This document shows positions 1 through 5,949 of a stretch of 6,038 nucleotides of DNA, piece by piece. Each line of letters opens with the position of its first letter. Positions within the stretch are counted from its first letter, which is position 1. The notes below the pieces were generated by a model, which searched no databases, was not told where the DNA came from, and saw only the letters and a list, made by a program, of their open reading frames with translations. The translations under genes were made by a program, and so were the position numbers. The DNA comes from Deltaproteobacteria bacterium (lineage in GTDB: Bacteria > Desulfobacterota_B > Binatia > UBA9968). The DNA lies in assembly GCA_005879255.1 (NCBI GenBank), contig VBKY01000375.1, positions 1 to 6,038 on the forward strand. The letters are read 5' to 3'.

Positions 1-1
1 T

Positions 2-314
2 ATCTCGTCAAACACACTTGATCCGCTCTTTGACCGGGACGTCTCCGATCTCTCTAGCGCGGGACGTCTGTCGGACTCAGTACATGAAATAAAGAAGGCG
101 GCGTATTCCCGGATGCTAAACATCGAGTCCGAGATATTAGACAAGCTCGTCGCTATCCTTTCGCAGCGCGCATCCCTGGGAGATCATCGGGCTTTGGGAA
201 GAGCTGGAGAGCAGCGTTTCCCGTGATGGCGCGGCTTACATTGGCCGCGAAACGCGAAATATCGAGCGCCACTGGCAATATCTTGTCGACGACATGAAGG
301 AGTACGAAGAGTGA
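2..314 (+). pseudogene. 3' end of an unidentified gene, broken by one frameshift
   Basis: From the window edge, frame 2 (codons starting at position 2) reads a plausible hydrophilic, helix-rich protein through about codon 58 (DPLFDRDVSDL, SDSVHEIKKAAYSRMLNIES, ILDKLVAILSQR). It then runs out of sense and stops at 224-226. From about 171 the neighbouring frame takes over smoothly (PWEIIGLWEELESS, RETRNIERHWQYLVDDMKEYEE) and stops at 312-314. The upper frame has stops before this point, so the two halves read as one protein of about 103 visible residues split by a single extra base near 165-180. The start lies outside the window. I do not recognise the family. It is either a decaying gene or an assembly/sequencing error. 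The reading-frame switch is seen directly; the claim that the halves were one gene is inference. Confidence 0.55.
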
Positions 315-391
315 TTTGGTATCAAGTCAGAAAAAGGGAATATTCCGAAAAGATATCCTTGGGGCCGTTAGTCCTCTATTTCTCGCTTTAG
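311..391 (+). CDS. Possible 26-codon ORF overlapping the upstream stop
   Basis: A GTG at 311-313 overlaps the TGA at 312-314 of the preceding broken gene in the GTGA arrangement typical of translationally coupled genes. AAGGAG at 297-302 lies 8 nt upstream, a good Shine-Dalgarno spacing. The ORF reads (M)IWYQVRKREYSEKI then SLGPLVLYFSL and stops with TAG at 389-391. It has a basic N-terminal half and a hydrophobic C-terminal half. No family is recognised. It could be a small coupled peptide, a remnant of a longer gene, or chance; the short length makes chance quite possible. From 392 to 421, between this stop and the convergent DUF3800 stop, I see no gene and no convincing terminator. Confidence 0.2.
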   Translation: MIWYQVRKREYSEKISLGPLVLYFSL

Positions 392-421
392 GCAGTGAAT
401 GGGTGAGTGTTGACGCCTAGC

Positions 422-1159
422 TTATCCATTCGGAAAATCCTTCGTCAGAGATTCGTAATCGTAGGTCATTATGTGATGAGCTATCATGACATTAGCGCCC
501 AAAGCTTCCGGATAACCATCAGGCTGCGTCTTGTGATGCTTGCCCATTGTCCAAGCAATAAGATCGGCTGCTTGCAGCGGACATAAGTTCGAAGCGCTTC
601 CGAATTCGATCCCTTTGATTTGTTTTGGCCAACCGGCATTGGGACGATTTCTGCCTTTGATCCAGTTCCTATAAAGAGTCTTCAAGAATGGCTCTCCGCG
701 ATCAAACACGAGGAAAATTTCTGGATGCTCAAGATTAGAGTCGAGATCAACCGGCAATCCGTTGAAACAATAGCGAGTGCAAATCGCTTCCGGTTCTCTC
801 AATTTAGGATTTGCGGACTTCGCCCGGTGATAATCCTGCATTATAACGGTACATGAGCGGCCATATAGATTAGAGTTCAAGGAAAAATTATCTGTCCATC
901 GATATTTCCCAATGACGTTCCAGAGATCTTTCATCAATTCAAAAACCTTTGGTCTGCTCCATCCATTCCCCCCCGAGAATCGTCCGCTTAGCGACATGGC
1001 TTCGCTCGTGTGAAAGTCGGACACTTGATACTTTTCTAGAATTGCCCGCCAAGATTTATCAAACCGCTCCCAAACGCTTTCGCTGGCGATGACGCCCGTA
1101 AGAGTGAGAAATTCGGAGTCGTTAGATTTGCCACTGCCGTCGTAGTATCCAGGCAGCAT
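422..1159 (-). CDS. DUF3800 domain protein
   Basis: This 245-residue protein has the layout of the DUF3800 family. The N-terminal strand carries an acidic residue (GYYDGSG, D7), followed by a hydrophobic strand (FLTLTGVIAS, 17-26). Next comes the family-like FHTSEAMSLSGRFSGG segment (49-64), then FLVFDRGE (149-156, D153). The C-terminal signature is FGSASNLCPLQAADLIAW (186-203, D199). The spaced acidic residues suggest a nuclease-like, metal-binding fold, but the family's reaction is not established and I infer none. The protein is soluble, with no signal peptide or membrane segment, and looks full length. The ATG at 1159-1157 is preceded by a strong Shine-Dalgarno. The gene follows the methyltransferase after 13 nt and is probably cotranscribed with it. 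DUF3800 genes are often found in accessory, phage-related or defence neighbourhoods. Its codons look less GC-rich than those of the amidohydrolase and transposase, consistent with acquisition. Confidence 0.85.
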   Translation of the reverse strand: MLPGYYDGSGKSNDSEFLTLTGVIASESVWERFDKSWRAILEKYQVSDFHTSEAMSLSGRFSGGNGWSRPKVFELMKDLWNVIGKYRWTDNFSLNSNLYGRSCTVIMQDYHRAKSANPKLREPEAICTRYCFNGLPVDLDSNLEHPEIFLVFDRGEPFLKTLYRNWIKGRNRPNAGWPKQIKGIEFGSASNLCPLQAADLIAWTMGKHHKTQPDGYPEALGANVMIAHHIMTYDYESLTKDFPNG

Positions 1160-1165
1160 ATTTTA

Positions 1166-1172
1166 TCCCCCT
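1166..1172 (-). promoter_or_regulatory. Ribosome binding site of the DUF3800 gene
   Basis: Read on the minus strand this is AGGGGGA, 6 nt before the ATG at 1159. It immediately follows the methyltransferase stop codon (TAA, 1175-1173), so ribosomes finishing the methyltransferase end on the initiation region of DUF3800. This supports translational coupling and fixes the DUF3800 start. Confidence 0.6.
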
Positions 1173-1769
1173 TTAATCGATCTTCTGCCATTCCTGCCAT
1201 CTCTCCATCTCACGGAAAAAGGGCAGGGAGTCGGTTGTCAATTCACTCCGCAGTAGCTTGAAGCGTTTTTCGAAAAGCTGGTCGGCTTCGGGCTCTGTAA
1301 TAGGAAACGGCGGCCCCGACGACCTTTGTCCATACAAGAAGACGCCAATTAATCTGCCTCCGGGCAACAAAAGGTCTGCCGTTCTGTTCACGTACTCAGG
1401 CCAGCGGGAAGGAGTCATTGAACAAAGAAATGTTCGTTCGTAGATGAGGTCGAAGCGGCGCTGGCCGAAGTCGTACGTAAAGAAATCTCCTAGAATAACC
1501 CGTTCAGCTAAAGACCCGAGCACCCGTTTGGCCTGCTCGACGGCAGCAGGCGAAAAATCTATTGCTGAAACATCGTACCCGGCTGCATGGAACGCCTGAA
1601 CCTCGTAGCCGGAGCCACATCCCGGAATCAATACCCCGCCCGGAACAGAAGATCTCTCAAGAAATGATTTTAAGGCCGATGGAACACCGCCGAAATCCCA
1701 CGGCGTCCTACCCGCGACATAGCGGACGGTCCAGAAATCCGGCCGGTTGCTATCAGAAGAATTTTCCAT
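1173..1769 (-). CDS. TPMT-like class I SAM-dependent methyltransferase
   Basis: This is a cytosolic small-molecule methyltransferase of the thiopurine S-methyltransferase (TPMT/thiol methyltransferase) type. The ATG at 1769 gives 198 residues, close to the family's usual size. FW near the N-terminus and the family-typical RTPWDFGGVP (21-30) precede SAM motif I, VLIPGCGSGYE (46-56). Then come the ribose-binding acidic residue AIDFSPAAV (D71), a GDFF acidic motif (94-97), FDLIYERTFLCSM (106-118, motif IV region) and LLPGGRLIG (134-142). The C-terminus ends FFREMERWQEWQKID. The frame stays open to 1946, but the extra 59 residues lack family character, so the 1769 start is chosen; only a weak GGTTGA lies upstream. 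Relatives methylate thiols, halides, thiopurines or chalcogen oxyanions, and the substrate cannot be read from sequence. It is the first gene of a probable operon with DUF3800. The fold is confident, the substrate unknown. Confidence 0.88.
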   Translation of the reverse strand: MENSSDSNRPDFWTVRYVAGRTPWDFGGVPSALKSFLERSSVPGGVLIPGCGSGYEVQAFHAAGYDVSAIDFSPAAVEQAKRVLGSLAERVILGDFFTYDFGQRRFDLIYERTFLCSMTPSRWPEYVNRTADLLLPGGRLIGVFLYGQRSSGPPFPITEPEADQLFEKRFKLLRSELTTDSLPFFREMERWQEWQKID

Positions 1770-1779
1770 TGGATGTTTC

Positions 1780-1798
1780 AACCGTATGCGATGCGGTT
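1780..1798. promoter_or_regulatory. Dyad next to the methyltransferase start (possible operator)
   Basis: AACCGTAT and ATGCGGTT form an 8-bp inverted repeat with one G-T mismatch around a GCG centre. It covers the candidate -10 element of the methyltransferase promoter, where a dimeric repressor would act. It could also be a hairpin in a transcript starting further upstream, sitting just before the start codon. The symmetry is seen; the function is inferred. Confidence 0.3.
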
Positions 1799-1809
1799 CG
1801 TAATGACAA
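1781..1809 (-). promoter_or_regulatory. Candidate sigma70-type promoter of the methyltransferase operon
   Basis: On the minus strand, TTGTCA (plus coordinates 1804-1809; 5 of 6 match to TTGACA) is separated by exactly 17 nt from TACGGT (1781-1786; only TA and the final T match TATAAT). Transcription would start about 5 nt before the ATG at 1769, giving a nearly leaderless message. That would fit the lack of a good Shine-Dalgarno. The weak -10 makes this tentative. Confidence 0.3.
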
Positions 1810-1887
1810 CAATGTGTACTTTGCGGGATGGAATCGACGAAGTAGAGGTTAATCGCCGCGAAATCGAATTGTTCAAACTGCCGCCGG

Positions 1888-1903
1888 TGTGCTAGGTAGC
1901 ACA
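1888..1903. promoter_or_regulatory. Perfect 7-bp dyad upstream of the amidohydrolase (possible operator)
   Basis: TGTGCTAGGTAGCACA is a perfect inverted repeat of two 7-bp arms around GG, ending 35 nt before the amidohydrolase ATG. The central TAGGTA lies 18 nt after a TTGTTC (1869-1874), so the dyad could overlap a weak -10 and act as an operator. The promoter elements are poor. The half-site TGTGCTA differs from the dyad beside the methyltransferase, so the two divergent units need not share a regulator. Confidence 0.4.
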
Positions 1904-1927
1904 ATTGGAATATTGGAGTGATGGCTC

Positions 1928-1933
1928 GGGAGG
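1928..1933 (+). promoter_or_regulatory. Ribosome binding site deciding the amidohydrolase start
   Basis: GGGAGG lies 5 nt before the ATG at 1939. It favours that start over the in-frame start at 1918, which would put non-signal-like residues (MMAREVL) ahead of an otherwise normal signal peptide. Confidence 0.65.
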
Positions 1934-1938
1934 TTTTG

Positions 1939-3387
1939 ATGCTCAAGGTCGGCTATTTCTATCGAACCGAGATTTTGATCGCGCTCTTTGGCTTGATTCT
2001 AGCGCCCGGTCTCTGGGCGCAGACGAGACCCATCGCGATAGTCGGCGGTACTTTGATCGACGGAACCGGGGCAGCTGCGGTTGCGGATTCCGTTGTCGTG
2101 ATTCGCGACGGCAAGTTTCAGGAAGTCGGTGAGCGAGGCAAGGTTTCGATTCCGCAGGGCGCCGAAGTCATCGAGGCCAAAGGCAAGAGCATTCTTCCTG
2201 GCCTGATCGACGGGCATTGCCACTATCGCGATTGGATGGGCGAAGTTTATCTAGCCTACGGCGTTGTCACTTGTCCGAACATTTCCAACAATCCGGTCGA
2301 ATGGATCGTCGCGCAGCGGGAAGGCGTGAAAAACGGCAGCGTGCGCGGGCCGCGCGTGTGGGCATCCGCGAACATCATCGATGGGCCGCCGCCGGAAGGC
2401 ACTGGTACGCTCCGACGCCAGCGGACAAGTATTATCGTCGACAGCGAAGACGAAGCGCGCAAAGCGGTTCGTGGTTTGGTCGAGAAAGGCGTAGACGGTA
2501 TCAAACTATTCGAGCGGCTGAAACCGCAAGTCGCCAAAGCGGCGGTGGAGGAGGCGCATAAATACGGGCGCCCGGTGTTCGGCCACTCGTTGGATATTTT
2601 CACCTCGGCGGAAAATGGCTACCAGTCCGTCGAGCATTCCTGGTCGGTGGTCTACACGTCGATCCAAGACCCAAAAAAGAAACATGATCTCGACATCGGC
2701 CGCATGTTGGGAAAAGTTGATACCGCTGAAGTGCATGCACAGATGGAGCCGGCGATGTTCGATAAAATTATCAAAGTCATGATCGAAAAAAATGTGCACT
2801 GGAGCACGACCTGGGCGACATGGTTTCGCCCGCTGTCGACGCACGCCGCCGAGATGAAGCAGCGTGAGCTAGCGCTGCTCAGAAATCCGCAGCTCAAATA
2901 TTTGCCCGCTTATATTCTCAAAGACACCGAAAGCTTTTTTGCCAAGTACGAAAAGATGGCGCCGGAGAAGCGCCAAGAAGTTGTATCGGGTTATAAGATG
3001 CTGCAGGAGTTCGTGCGCCGTTTCACTGCGGCGGGCGGCAAGATTCATTCGGGCTCCGATCCTAATCACGTGGTGCCGGGTTACGCCATCCACGCGGAGC
3101 TCGAGATGCTCGTGGAAGCGGGCCTCACGCCGCTGCAAGCGCTGCAAACCGCGAGCATCAACGTGGCGCAGGCGTGGGGCAAAGAAAAAGACTACGGCAG
3201 CATCGAGAAGGGCAAAGTCGCGGATTTCTTCATCGTGCGCGGGGATCCGTCGAAAAATATTTCGGATACGCAGAATGTCGAGATGGTTTTTATCGACGGC
3301 AAGAAGATGGATACGTCGTTTCACGCCGATTATAAAAATCCCATGCCTCGGCCGATCGAGGATCGGCCGGAGGGAGGTTCTCAGTAA
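1939..3387 (+). CDS. Secreted metal-dependent amidohydrolase (imidazolonepropionase/prolidase-like)
   Basis: This 482-residue amidohydrolase-superfamily protein should hydrolyse C-N bonds of a cyclic or amide substrate in the periplasm or outside the cell. Residues 1-27 form a Sec signal peptide: a short basic stretch, the hydrophobic core ILIALFGLILA, then LWA before Q28. The composite-domain strand AIVGGTLIDGTG leads to the HxH metal motif GLIDGHCHY (H93, H95). The candidate carboxylated lysine is in DGIKLFE (K189), further metal histidines are H216 (VFGHSLD) and H233 (SVEHSW), and the catalytic aspartate is D374 (SGSDPNH). The C-terminal segment GSIEKGKVADFFIVRGDP is the usual closing beta-sandwich motif. 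All six key residues are present, so the enzyme should be active; length is normal. The substrate cannot be assigned; relatives act on dipeptides, imidazolones, or urea- and carbamate-type compounds. It is monocistronic: divergent from the methyltransferase upstream and followed by a REP-like repeat and an IS. Confidence 0.9.
   Translation: MLKVGYFYRTEILIALFGLILAPGLWAQTRPIAIVGGTLIDGTGAAAVADSVVVIRDGKFQEVGERGKVSIPQGAEVIEAKGKSILPGLIDGHCHYRDWMGEVYLAYGVVTCPNISNNPVEWIVAQREGVKNGSVRGPRVWASANIIDGPPPEGTGTLRRQRTSIIVDSEDEARKAVRGLVEKGVDGIKLFERLKPQVAKAAVEEAHKYGRPVFGHSLDIFTSAENGYQSVEHSWSVVYTSIQDPKKKHDLDIGRMLGKVDTAEVHAQMEPAMFDKIIKVMIEKNVHWSTTWATWFRPLSTHAAEMKQRELALLRNPQLKYLPAYILKDTESFFAKYEKMAPEKRQEVVSGYKMLQEFVRRFTAAGGKIHSGSDPNHVVPGYAIHAELEMLVEAGLTPLQALQTASINVAQAWGKEKDYGSIEKGKVADFFIVRGDPSKNISDTQNVEMVFIDGKKMDTSFHADYKNPMPRPIEDRPEGGSQ
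3349..3369 (+). other. Strong hairpin inside the last codons of the amidohydrolase
   Basis: CGGCCGATC and GATCGGCCG form a perfect 9-bp stem around a GAG loop. Flanking CCT (3346-3348) and AGG (3371-3373) extend it if G3370 is bulged. It ends about 15 nt before the stop codon at 3385 and encodes part of PRPIEDRPEGG. There is no following T-run, so it is not a standard intrinsic terminator. It might protect the mRNA 3' end or be a by-product of the coding sequence. Confidence 0.4.
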
Positions 3388-3423
3388 GGCCATGCGGGTT
3401 TTAAACGCCCTGCAAATTTCTTT

Positions 3424-3503
3424 CTCCTCGCCCTCCCGAGGAGGCAGAGGATGAAGGTGAGGGTGGTTATTCTTCGAAGGACCCTCACCCCTGCCCTCTC
3501 CCA
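3424..3503 (+). repeat. REP-like palindromic repeat, left copy
   Basis: Two neighbouring hairpins lie in non-coding DNA 36 nt after the amidohydrolase stop. CTCCTCG/CGAGGAG (3424-3430 with 3437-3443) is followed by GGTGAGGGT/ACCCTCACC (3456-3464 with 3481-3489). The second hairpin has the 8-bp palindrome CTTCGAAG in its loop. CCTCTCCCA closes the unit at 3495-3503. The block from 3456 to 3503 matches the copy at 5957-6006 in sequence, order and orientation. It resembles the dispersed GGGTGAGGG-type palindromes of many bacterial genomes and may also damp read-through from the amidohydrolase. Confidence 0.7.
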
Positions 3504-3515
3504 CGTTGTGCTGAT

Positions 3516-3543
3516 CATGTTCCATATTTCCGTATGCTGGACA
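3516..3543 (+). repeat. Proposed left terminal inverted repeat of the IS
   Basis: The core 3522-3543 aligns without gaps to the complement of 5931-5910 at 14 of 22 positions: CCATA-T-CC, four unmatched bases, then GCTGG. The outer six bases match poorly, so the tip position is a guess. The end lies just upstream of the transposase start, as expected for a compact IS. Confidence 0.4.
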
Positions 3544-3556
3544 CTGACAATGATTT

Positions 3557-5935
3557 GTGGCACAGTATGCGCAGATGGATGCAAGTGTGGTGGTGTGCGG
3601 GCGAGTTTTTCCGCACGAGGTTTTGCAGCGCATCAACGCGGCGGTCAGCGGTCAACCGCAGTGGTCGCGGGCGGAGCTGGCGCGCCGAGTCTGCGATTGG
3701 TTGGACTGGCGCACCGAGGGCGACAAGCGCAAGCAGATGAGCTGTCGGGTGGCGCTGGGGCGATTGGCCGAGCGCGGACTGATCAATCTGCCAGCGCCGC
3801 GCCGCACGGTGCGCTTTGGCGGATCGAGCTTTGCTCGGATTCGATTGAATGTGCCGAGTCGACTTGAGGGCACGGTCAAAGAGCTTGGCAAGCTTAAGTT
3901 GGTTTTGGTCAGGGCTAAGGACGGTGAGCTGGACTTGCAGTGGAAGAAACTGGTAGCGACGCATCACTATCTGGGATACCGACCGTTGTGCGGGGCGCAG
4001 CTGCGCTACCTGATCGTCTGCGAGCACGGCTACGTGGGAGCGCTTGGCTTCAGCGCGGCCGCCTTGTATTTGAAGGCGCGCGACCGCTGGATCGGTTGGA
4101 GCCATGCGGCGCGTCAGGCGCATCTGCGCTATGTGGTGGCGAACTCGCGCTTTGTGATTGCGCGTCAGGTGAAGGTGACGAATCTTGCCTCTAAGGTTCT
4201 GGGCATGGCGCAAAAGCGTTTGGCTAAGGACTGGCACGAAGCGTATGGTTACAGGCCGCTGCTTTTGGAAACCTACGTTGAAGCCAAACGCTTTGCCGCA
4301 ACTTCCTACCGCGCTGCCAACTGGATCGCTGTGGGTCGCACCTGTGGCCGCGGTCGCCAGGATCGAGCCCACCGAACGTGCCAACCGATCAAAGATATTT
4401 ATCTGTATCCATTGGACCCCGATTGCCAGCAGAAGCTTTGCGAAGAACCGGGTCCGGCCAGGCTTTCGCCCACGCCCTGTACCAAGCCGCGCAAGCCGCC
4501 GCGCGATTGGGCGGAGCAGGAGTTCGGGAAGGTGCGACTGCGCGATGGCCGTCATCGGCATCGGCTGTTTAGCGTGGCGCGCGACTTTTACGCGCAGCCG
4601 GCGGCCAATATTCCCCAGGCCTGCCAAAGCCGCGCTAAGACTAAAGCCGCTTATCGGCTCTTTAAGCACAAGGCGGTGAGCATGGAGGCTCTGCTTTCCT
4701 CCCACTATCACGCCACCATGGAGCGCATTGCGCGAGAGCAGATCAAAGTGGTGCTGGCGGTGCAGGACACCACTAGCTTTAACTATGACACCCATGCCGA
4801 GATGGAAGGGCTGGGACCGATCAACAAACGGGTCGACGGAGCGCAAGGCCTTCTTTTGCACGACACGATGGCTTACACCACCGAGGGCACGGCCATGGGC
4901 TTGGTTGATATCCAGGTGTGGGCGCGCGATCCTAAACAGTTCGGCAAGCGTGTCACTCGTTACCAGCGGCCCATTGAGCAAAAAGAAAGTTTTAAATGGC
5001 TCAAGAGCTTTCGCGCCGCCGCGCGCTTGCAGCGCCAGCTTGGCGGGGCCAGCACCGTGGTCAGTGTGGGAGACCGCGAAGCCGATGTCTACGAGCTGTT
5101 TTTGCTGGCGAAAAGGGATCCCGCCAACCCCAAGCTTTTGGTTCGAGCCGAGAGCGATCGGCGCGTCAAAGACCAAAGCGCGTGTCTGTGGGAGTATATG
5201 GAAAGCCAAGCGGTGGCGGGTGAGCGCGTGGTGCACATTCCCAGAAAAAAGGGGCGAGCGCCACGCCATGCAGTGCTTCAGATTCGCTTTGCTCCAGTGG
5301 AGCTGCGTCCCCCCAAGCGCAAGCCCACGCTCGGGGCGCTCAGGGTTTGGGCCGTCTATGTCACCGAGGTCCATCCGCCTTCGCAAAAAGAGGCCGTGGA
5401 GTGGATGCTGTTGACCACCGTTGAGGTCAATGATTTGGAGCAGGCGCTGGAGAAGGTCGACTGGTACAAAAGACGCTGGGGCATCGAAGAGTATCACAGG
5501 ACGATCAAGAGCGTTTGCCGCATCGAGAACCGCCAACTCGGCGATCGCACGGTTTGGCAGAACTGCCTCGCCATTGACTTGGTGGTGGCATGGAGAATCG
5601 AGCACATCAAGAAGCTTTCGCGCACCACACCCCAGGCGCCTTGTACCGTTGCTTTTGAGGAGCACGAGTGGCAGGCGCTGCTTGCCTTTAAGCGCCCTGA
5701 TCAGCCGCTGCCTTCCACTGCACCCAGCGTGCATGAGATCACGCGCTTCACTGCTGAGCTTGGCGGGTTCCTCGGCCGCAACAGCGATGGCGAGCCCGGC
5801 TCCATAACGATCGGACGCGGCCTGCAACGCCTGCACGACATCGCCATCGGCTTCTTGATTGGCAAACAGCTTCATTCTCTACAACACCTCACCGCCTCAA
5901 AACGCCCATTTCCCAGCGGGGGGGATTATGGGTAA
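3557..5935 (+). CDS. DUF4338 (DruA-like) domain fused to a Tn5/IS4-type DDE transposase
   Basis: The 792-residue protein has two parts. Residues 15-295 match DUF4338, the family of Druantia DruA: SRAELARRVCDWLDW (37-51), MSCRVALGRL (61-70), ATHHYLGYRPL (134-144), NSRFVIARQVKVTNLAS (196-212), LLETYVEAKRFAATSYRAANW (236-256) and GRGRQDR (264-270). A Pro-rich linker (296-315) leads to the transposase DNA-binding domain (DWAEQEFG, 317-324; IPQACQSRAKTKAAYRLF, 352-369). The DDE core has D404 (VQDTTS), D506 (GDREADVYELF) and E644 in YKRRWGIEEYHRTIK, an exact Y(2)R(3)E(6)K signature. The D506-E644 distance of 138 equals that of Tn5. FLGRNSDGEPG and GRGLQRLHDIA (738-763) close the Tn5-like C-terminus. 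It should bind IS ends and catalyse cut-and-paste transposition. The GTG at 3557 is the first start after an in-frame TGA at 3551; ATG 3575 is an alternative, and neither has a clear Shine-Dalgarno. A G7 run (5918-5924) lies in the last codons. The role of the DruA-like part is unknown. Confidence 0.92.
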   Translation: MAQYAQMDASVVVCGRVFPHEVLQRINAAVSGQPQWSRAELARRVCDWLDWRTEGDKRKQMSCRVALGRLAERGLINLPAPRRTVRFGGSSFARIRLNVPSRLEGTVKELGKLKLVLVRAKDGELDLQWKKLVATHHYLGYRPLCGAQLRYLIVCEHGYVGALGFSAAALYLKARDRWIGWSHAARQAHLRYVVANSRFVIARQVKVTNLASKVLGMAQKRLAKDWHEAYGYRPLLLETYVEAKRFAATSYRAANWIAVGRTCGRGRQDRAHRTCQPIKDIYLYPLDPDCQQKLCEEPGPARLSPTPCTKPRKPPRDWAEQEFGKVRLRDGRHRHRLFSVARDFYAQPAANIPQACQSRAKTKAAYRLFKHKAVSMEALLSSHYHATMERIAREQIKVVLAVQDTTSFNYDTHAEMEGLGPINKRVDGAQGLLLHDTMAYTTEGTAMGLVDIQVWARDPKQFGKRVTRYQRPIEQKESFKWLKSFRAAARLQRQLGGASTVVSVGDREADVYELFLLAKRDPANPKLLVRAESDRRVKDQSACLWEYMESQAVAGERVVHIPRKKGRAPRHAVLQIRFAPVELRPPKRKPTLGALRVWAVYVTEVHPPSQKEAVEWMLLTTVEVNDLEQALEKVDWYKRRWGIEEYHRTIKSVCRIENRQLGDRTVWQNCLAIDLVVAWRIEHIKKLSRTTPQAPCTVAFEEHEWQALLAFKRPDQPLPSTAPSVHEITRFTAELGGFLGRNSDGEPGSITIGRGLQRLHDIAIGFLIGKQLHSLQHLTASKRPFPSGGDYG

Positions 5936-5937
5936 AG
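5910..5937 (-). repeat. Proposed right terminal inverted repeat of the IS
   Basis: Read on the minus strand from 5937, this begins CTTTACCCATAATCC, passes through a C7 run and continues GCTGG. It is the partner of 3516-3543. It contains the last codons and the stop (5933-5935) of the transposase gene, so coding sequence and transposon end overlap. Confidence 0.4.
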
Positions 5938-5949
5938 AAAAACGCTTGC

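Larger units (their letters stand above)
3516..5937 (+). mobile_element. IS4/Tn5-type insertion sequence carrying a DruA-like/transposase fusion
   Basis: A single transposase gene fills a segment bounded by alignable inverted ends, giving an element of about 2.42 kb. That is long for an IS4-type element because of the extra N-terminal domain. The catalytic triad is intact and the frame open, so the element may still be mobile. No target-site duplication could be found beside the proposed tips (3506-3515 against 5938-5947), so the ends may be off by several bases or the duplication may have decayed. A REP-like palindrome sits 12 nt outside each tip. The transposase content is certain; the exact limits are inference. 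Confidence 0.6.

Noticed and set aside
386..421. Intrinsic terminator for the DUF3800 operon (TAGGC/GCCTA arms at 389-393 and 415-419)
   Set aside because: The stem is only 5 bp with a 21-nt loop and has no T-run in the direction of transcription.
1918..1938. Earlier amidohydrolase start at 1918
   Set aside because: The GGGAGG at 1928-1933 is correctly spaced only for the ATG at 1939, which begins a normal signal peptide.
1770..1946. N-terminal extension of the methyltransferase to a start at 1946
   Set aside because: The added 59 residues have no family character and run through the divergent intergenic dyads. The protein from 1769 already matches the usual length and N-terminal motif.
3424..3503. 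CRISPR-like array formed by the palindromic repeats
   Set aside because: Only one unit lies on each side of the IS, with no regularly spaced short repeats or unique spacers. The structure is that of REP-type hairpins.
2869..3636. A 255-codon minus-strand open frame across the amidohydrolase 3' end and the left repeat
   Set aside because: It translates the complement of a confident enzyme gene and then the REP-like repeat (the HPHLHPLPPREGE type of spurious peptide). It has no family features.
3515..5875. A 786-codon open frame on the minus strand, antisense to almost the whole transposase gene
   Set aside because: Its translation has no recognisable motif and is rich in Arg, Ala, His and Leu, as expected from the complement of a GC-biased gene. 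The plus strand carries clear DUF4338 and DDE motifs throughout.
5918..5924. Programmed frameshift at the G7 run in the transposase
   Set aside because: It lies in the last few codons, after all catalytic motifs. A shift would change only the extreme C-terminus, and the run is part of the proposed transposon end.
3557..5935. A functional Druantia defence system
   Set aside because: Only the DruA-like domain is present, and it is fused to a transposase between transposon ends. No other Druantia gene, such as the large DruE-type helicase, is in the window.
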